From Labilithrix sp. (lineage in GTDB: Bacteria; Myxococcota_A; Polyangia; Polyangiales; Polyangiaceae): a stretch of DNA of 47,413 nucleotides. The notes beneath the pieces were generated by a model that was not told the origin of the DNA, ran no database searches, and worked only from the letters and a program-made list of their open reading frames with translations. The position numbers were made by a program, and so were the translations under genes. The DNA is taken from assembly GCA_019637105.1 (NCBI GenBank), contig JAHBWF010000045.1, positions 1 to 47,413 on the forward strand, given 5' to 3'. Of the stretch, positions 44,666-47,413 are shown piece after piece. Position 1 is the first letter of the stretch. Each line of letters opens with the position of its first letter.

Positions 44666-47173
44666 TCAGAGCGCGGCGCTGGGAGGCGCGTCGGTGGGGC
44701 GCTCGCGCGCGAGCCGGCTCTCGGGCCCGACGACGGGGCGGAGGCGCGTGAGCGCGTCCGACATCTTCGCGGAGGCCTCGAAGTCGGGCAAGCGCGCGAC
44801 GATCGCCTCGAGGAGCTCGAGCCAGAAGAAGCCCTCGAAGCCGTGCTCCTCCGCGAAGCGCTCGAGGCCCGACGCGGGGCCGGCGATGTCGGGCAGCGCT
44901 CCGCGCGCGACGTCGAAGACGATCCCGAGCACCTCGACGAGGACGTAGGCGTCGGCGCCCGCGCGGTCGGCCTCGCGCGCGCGCGCCTCGGCCTCGGTGA
45001 GGGCGTCCTCGGCGCCCTCGCGATCCGAAGCGGAGAGCGACGCGAGCGAGCGCGCGATCCACGCGAGCGCGGCCGTCCGCCCCTTCACCGCCGAGAGACG
45101 GGCGTCGCTGAGGACGGCGGCCGACTCGTAGGCCGCGTGGAGATCGCCGATCGCGAGCTCGGCGAGGACCTCGAGGCTCGCGGAGGCCACCTCGAGCTCC
45201 CCCGCGCGCTCGGCGTGCGCCGCCTCGCGCGCCGCGCGGAGGTGCGCGACCGCGTCCTGCCATCGCCCGAGCGCGAAGAGCGACGTCGCGCGCTGGTGCT
45301 CGGCCTCGTGCTCGAGGCTCGGCGCGTCGCCGTGGGCGAGGAGCGTCCCCGCGCGCTCGAGCGCGAGGAGGCCCCGCTCGTCGCGCGGGGAGTCGGCGGC
45401 GCGCAGGATCCCGAGCGCGGTGGAGGTCGCCGCGTCGAGGAGCGTCGTCCCGGTCTCGGCGGCGATCCGCTCCGCGCGCTCGAGCTCGGCGAGCGCCCGC
45501 GGCGCGTCGGCGGCGAGCGCCGCGGCGGAGAGCGCCCGCACGATCGCGTGGAGCGGCGCCTCGGCGCGCCCCTCGCTCACGGCCAGGAGCGGCGCGACGA
45601 GATCGAACGCGACGCCCCGGTCGAGCTCGCCGCGCCGGACGCGCGCGGCGGCGTGGGCGATCCGCAGGGTCGTCCGCGTCGCGTCGACGACCAGCGGCAT
45701 CCCCTCCTTGGCGGACGCCGCGTCGAGGCGCGCGAGCGCGCGGGCGCAGCGCTCGGCGTCGCGTGACGCGTCCTCGGCGGTGGCGAGCGCCGCCGCGAGC
45801 GCGACGAGCATCGCGGCGAGCTCGGCGTCGATCGTCTCGACCCAGCGATCCTCGCGATCGGAGTCGACGCGCGCGCGCGTCACCCGCCGGGCCCGCGGCG
45901 CCAGCACGGCCGCGCCGATCGCGCGCGCGACGTCGCTCTGCATCGCGAGCGGCTCGAGGATGAGCGCCGCGGCGTCGAGCTCGAGGCGGAGCGCCAGGGC
46001 CACGGCGCGCGCGATGCGTCCCGCCGGGTTGCCGCGCTCCCGGCGCGCGAGCGCGTCGAGCATCGGGAGATCGAGGTGCCGGAGCGTCTCGCGGAGCGCC
46101 ACGACGCCGTCCGGCGGCAGGCTCGTGAGCCGGGCAGGCGGCGCGCCGGAGGGCGACCGCGGCCGCGACTCCGAGGCGGGCCGGCGCGATCCCGGCGGGT
46201 TCGTCGATCGGTGCGCGGGCGGGTTCGTCGACCGATGCGCGGGCGCCGCCATGACCCGCGCCGACGAGGGCGTCGAGGCCGGCCTGTTCGGCGGCGCGCT
46301 CGGCGGGAGGCTCTCCTCGCTGCGCACGACGGAGACGGGCGCGGTGTCGAGATCGACCACGGCCTCGTGCGCCGCGCCCGCGTCCGCCCACCGCGCCGCC
46401 GGATCGCGCGCGAGCATCCGCTCGAGGACGTCCGACAAGGGCTCGGGGACGCGCTCGCGGAGCGCCGGATCGTTCGCCACGCGAGCGCGGAGCTGAGCGC
46501 GACCGTCGCCGATCGGAAAGAGCGGGCCGTCGTCGAGCAGCTCGAAGAGGACGAGGCCGGCGGCGTAGAGGTCCGACCGCGTCGTCGGCTCGCCGCCGGC
46601 CAGGACCTCGGGCGCCATGTAGCGCGCGGTCCCGAGGACCGAGCCCTGACGCGTCATCGGCTCGCCGATCGACGCGGCGACCTCGGACCGCGAGACGATG
46701 CGCGCGAGCCCGAAGTCGACGAGCTTCGGAGCGTCGAGCGCCTTGTCGCCGAGCGGGACGAGGACGTTCGACGGCTTGACGTCGCCGTGCACGACGCCGG
46801 CCGCGTGCACGGCGGCGAGCCCCTCGAGCAGGGCGCGGGCCACGCGGAGCACCTCGTGCGGGAGGAGCGGGCGGCCGAGCGTCGGCACGCTGAGCGGCGC
46901 CCCCTCGACCAGCTCGGTCACGAGCCAGGCGCCGCTCTCGTCGTCGCCGGCGTCGTAGACCCGAGCCACGTGCCGCGACGCGACGCGCCGGAGGAGCTGA
47001 CCTTCCCGCCGCAGGCGCTGAGCTGCCACCTCGGAGCCGAGCCCGGGCGCGACCAGCTTCACCGCGACGTCCACGCCCGTACGGCGGTCCCGCGCCCGAT
47101 AGACGGTCCCGAAGCCGCCCGAGCCGATCGCGGGCCCGAGCTCGTACCGATCCCCGACGACGGGACGCTCCAC
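44666..47173 (-). CDS. Non-RD Ser/Thr protein kinase with helical repeats
   Basis: An 835-residue cytoplasmic kinase. The kinase domain (about 10-275) has GSGGFGTVY, Lys39, the catalytic loop HGDVKPSN (His129-Gly130-Asp131), DFG (Asp153) and the segment TARYMAPEVL. Gly replaces the Arg before the catalytic Asp, so it is a non-RD kinase, usually not controlled by activation-loop phosphorylation. A Pro/Ser/Arg-rich linker (about 285-350, with a doubled AHRSTNPP) is followed by about 480 residues of helical TPR-like repeats to the end. No membrane helix is evident. The GTG start gives the usual N-terminus (VGDRYELGPAIG). Confidence 0.9.
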   Translation of the reverse strand: MERPVVGDRYELGPAIGSGGFGTVYRARDRRTGVDVAVKLVAPGLGSEVAAQRLRREGQLLRRVASRHVARVYDAGDDESGAWLVTELVEGAPLSVPTLGRPLLPHEVLRVARALLEGLAAVHAAGVVHGDVKPSNVLVPLGDKALDAPKLVDFGLARIVSRSEVAASIGEPMTRQGSVLGTARYMAPEVLAGGEPTTRSDLYAAGLVLFELLDDGPLFPIGDGRAQLRARVANDPALRERVPEPLSDVLERMLARDPAARWADAGAAHEAVVDLDTAPVSVVRSEESLPPSAPPNRPASTPSSARVMAAPAHRSTNPPAHRSTNPPGSRRPASESRPRSPSGAPPARLTSLPPDGVVALRETLRHLDLPMLDALARRERGNPAGRIARAVALALRLELDAAALILEPLAMQSDVARAIGAAVLAPRARRVTRARVDSDREDRWVETIDAELAAMLVALAAALATAEDASRDAERCARALARLDAASAKEGMPLVVDATRTTLRIAHAAARVRRGELDRGVAFDLVAPLLAVSEGRAEAPLHAIVRALSAAALAADAPRALAELERAERIAAETGTTLLDAATSTALGILRAADSPRDERGLLALERAGTLLAHGDAPSLEHEAEHQRATSLFALGRWQDAVAHLRAAREAAHAERAGELEVASASLEVLAELAIGDLHAAYESAAVLSDARLSAVKGRTAALAWIARSLASLSASDREGAEDALTEAEARAREADRAGADAYVLVEVLGIVFDVARGALPDIAGPASGLERFAEEHGFEGFFWLELLEAIVARLPDFEASAKMSDALTRLRPVVGPESRLARERPTDAPPSAAL

Positions 47174-47295
47174 ATCCGAACCGTATCAACGCCGGGAGAG
47201 ATCGAAAACGTCGGTCGTGCGTCAGAGGCTCGGGTGAGGCGGCGGCGGGCGCTTCGGGCCTCGTCGCGATCGCCGATTTCACGGAGGAGCCGGAA

Positions 47296-47413
47296 ATGAA
47301 GAGGAAGGTCGGTCGACTCGCGGCGCTCGGGATCCCTGCCCTGTCGTGCCTGGTCCTGGCAAACGCGACCGGCTGCTCGCGGCGCGCCGCGGACGCGGCG
47401 GAGAAGCCCGCCG
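47296..47413 (+). CDS. N-terminal part of a lipoprotein, cut by window
   Basis: The first 39 residues only: MKRKVGRLAALGIPALSCLV begins a signal peptide that ends in a lipobox (ANATGC, then SRRAA). GGAGGAG lies 8 bases before the ATG. The gene continues past the right edge, so no function can be given. It is divergent from the kinase, with a 122-base gap. Confidence 0.75.
   Translation, partial: MKRKVGRLAALGIPALSCLVLANATGCSRRAADAAEKPA

Overview
The window looks like chromosomal DNA of a high-GC Myxococcota bacterium, most likely class Polyangia. The reasons are the extreme G+C at third codon positions, Ser/Thr kinases with long repeat-rich C-termini, about a dozen secreted lipoproteins, a lipoprotein resembling the myxobacterial DUF6184 family, a TatT-type TRAP operon and a papain-like lipoprotein. 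This placement comes from gene content and composition only. I saw no rRNA, tRNA, CRISPR array, prophage or insertion sequence.

Layout. 1-7172: small lipoproteins, a tandem double-domain Ser/Thr kinase, a CpoB-like coiled-coil/TPR lipoprotein, a MATE exporter and a possible tiny membrane peptide. 7173-10263: a low-GC hairpin region, then a MutS-type ATPase in a tight operon with a membrane-anchored protein. 10402-13547: an acidic lipoprotein and a VWA-domain lipoprotein whose stop codon lies in a 35-bp tandem repeat. 13838-20966: one strand carries a HEAT-like lipoprotein, TatT, DctP, DctQ and DctM, a TatT-associated TRAP importer; DctQ and DctM have unusual low-complexity or repeated tails. 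20967-21166: a strikingly palindromic intergenic element. 21167-25929: a diacylglycerol-kinase-like enzyme, an ABC exporter and an RpoD-type group 2 sigma factor.

25951-31013 is a scarred locus. A carboxylic acid reductase (adenylation-carrier-reductase) has a frame-broken 3' end. It is followed by an indel-riddled 5' part of an SGNH/GDSL hydrolase gene, fused to the intact-frame 3' end of a second, diverged reductase gene. The likely history is a deletion between two reductase paralogs.

31229-47413: a small TerB-like protein, a papain-family lipoprotein behind an AT-rich promoter region, a metallophosphoesterase, a DacB-type PBP, a beta-class GST, an NfeD-type membrane protease overlapping an SPFH protein, a lipoprotein with 11-residue repeats, a cupin, a peptide-binding lipoprotein, two small lipoproteins, 4-hydroxyphenylpyruvate dioxygenase, a non-RD Ser/Thr kinase and the start of another lipoprotein.

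Themes. Envelope and periplasmic functions dominate. Several genes have short direct repeats just 3' of their stop codons, and in two cases the repeat includes the stop. The most notable items are the TatT-TRAP operon with its tails, the palindromic element at 20981-21126, the reductase scar and the 3'-flank repeats.
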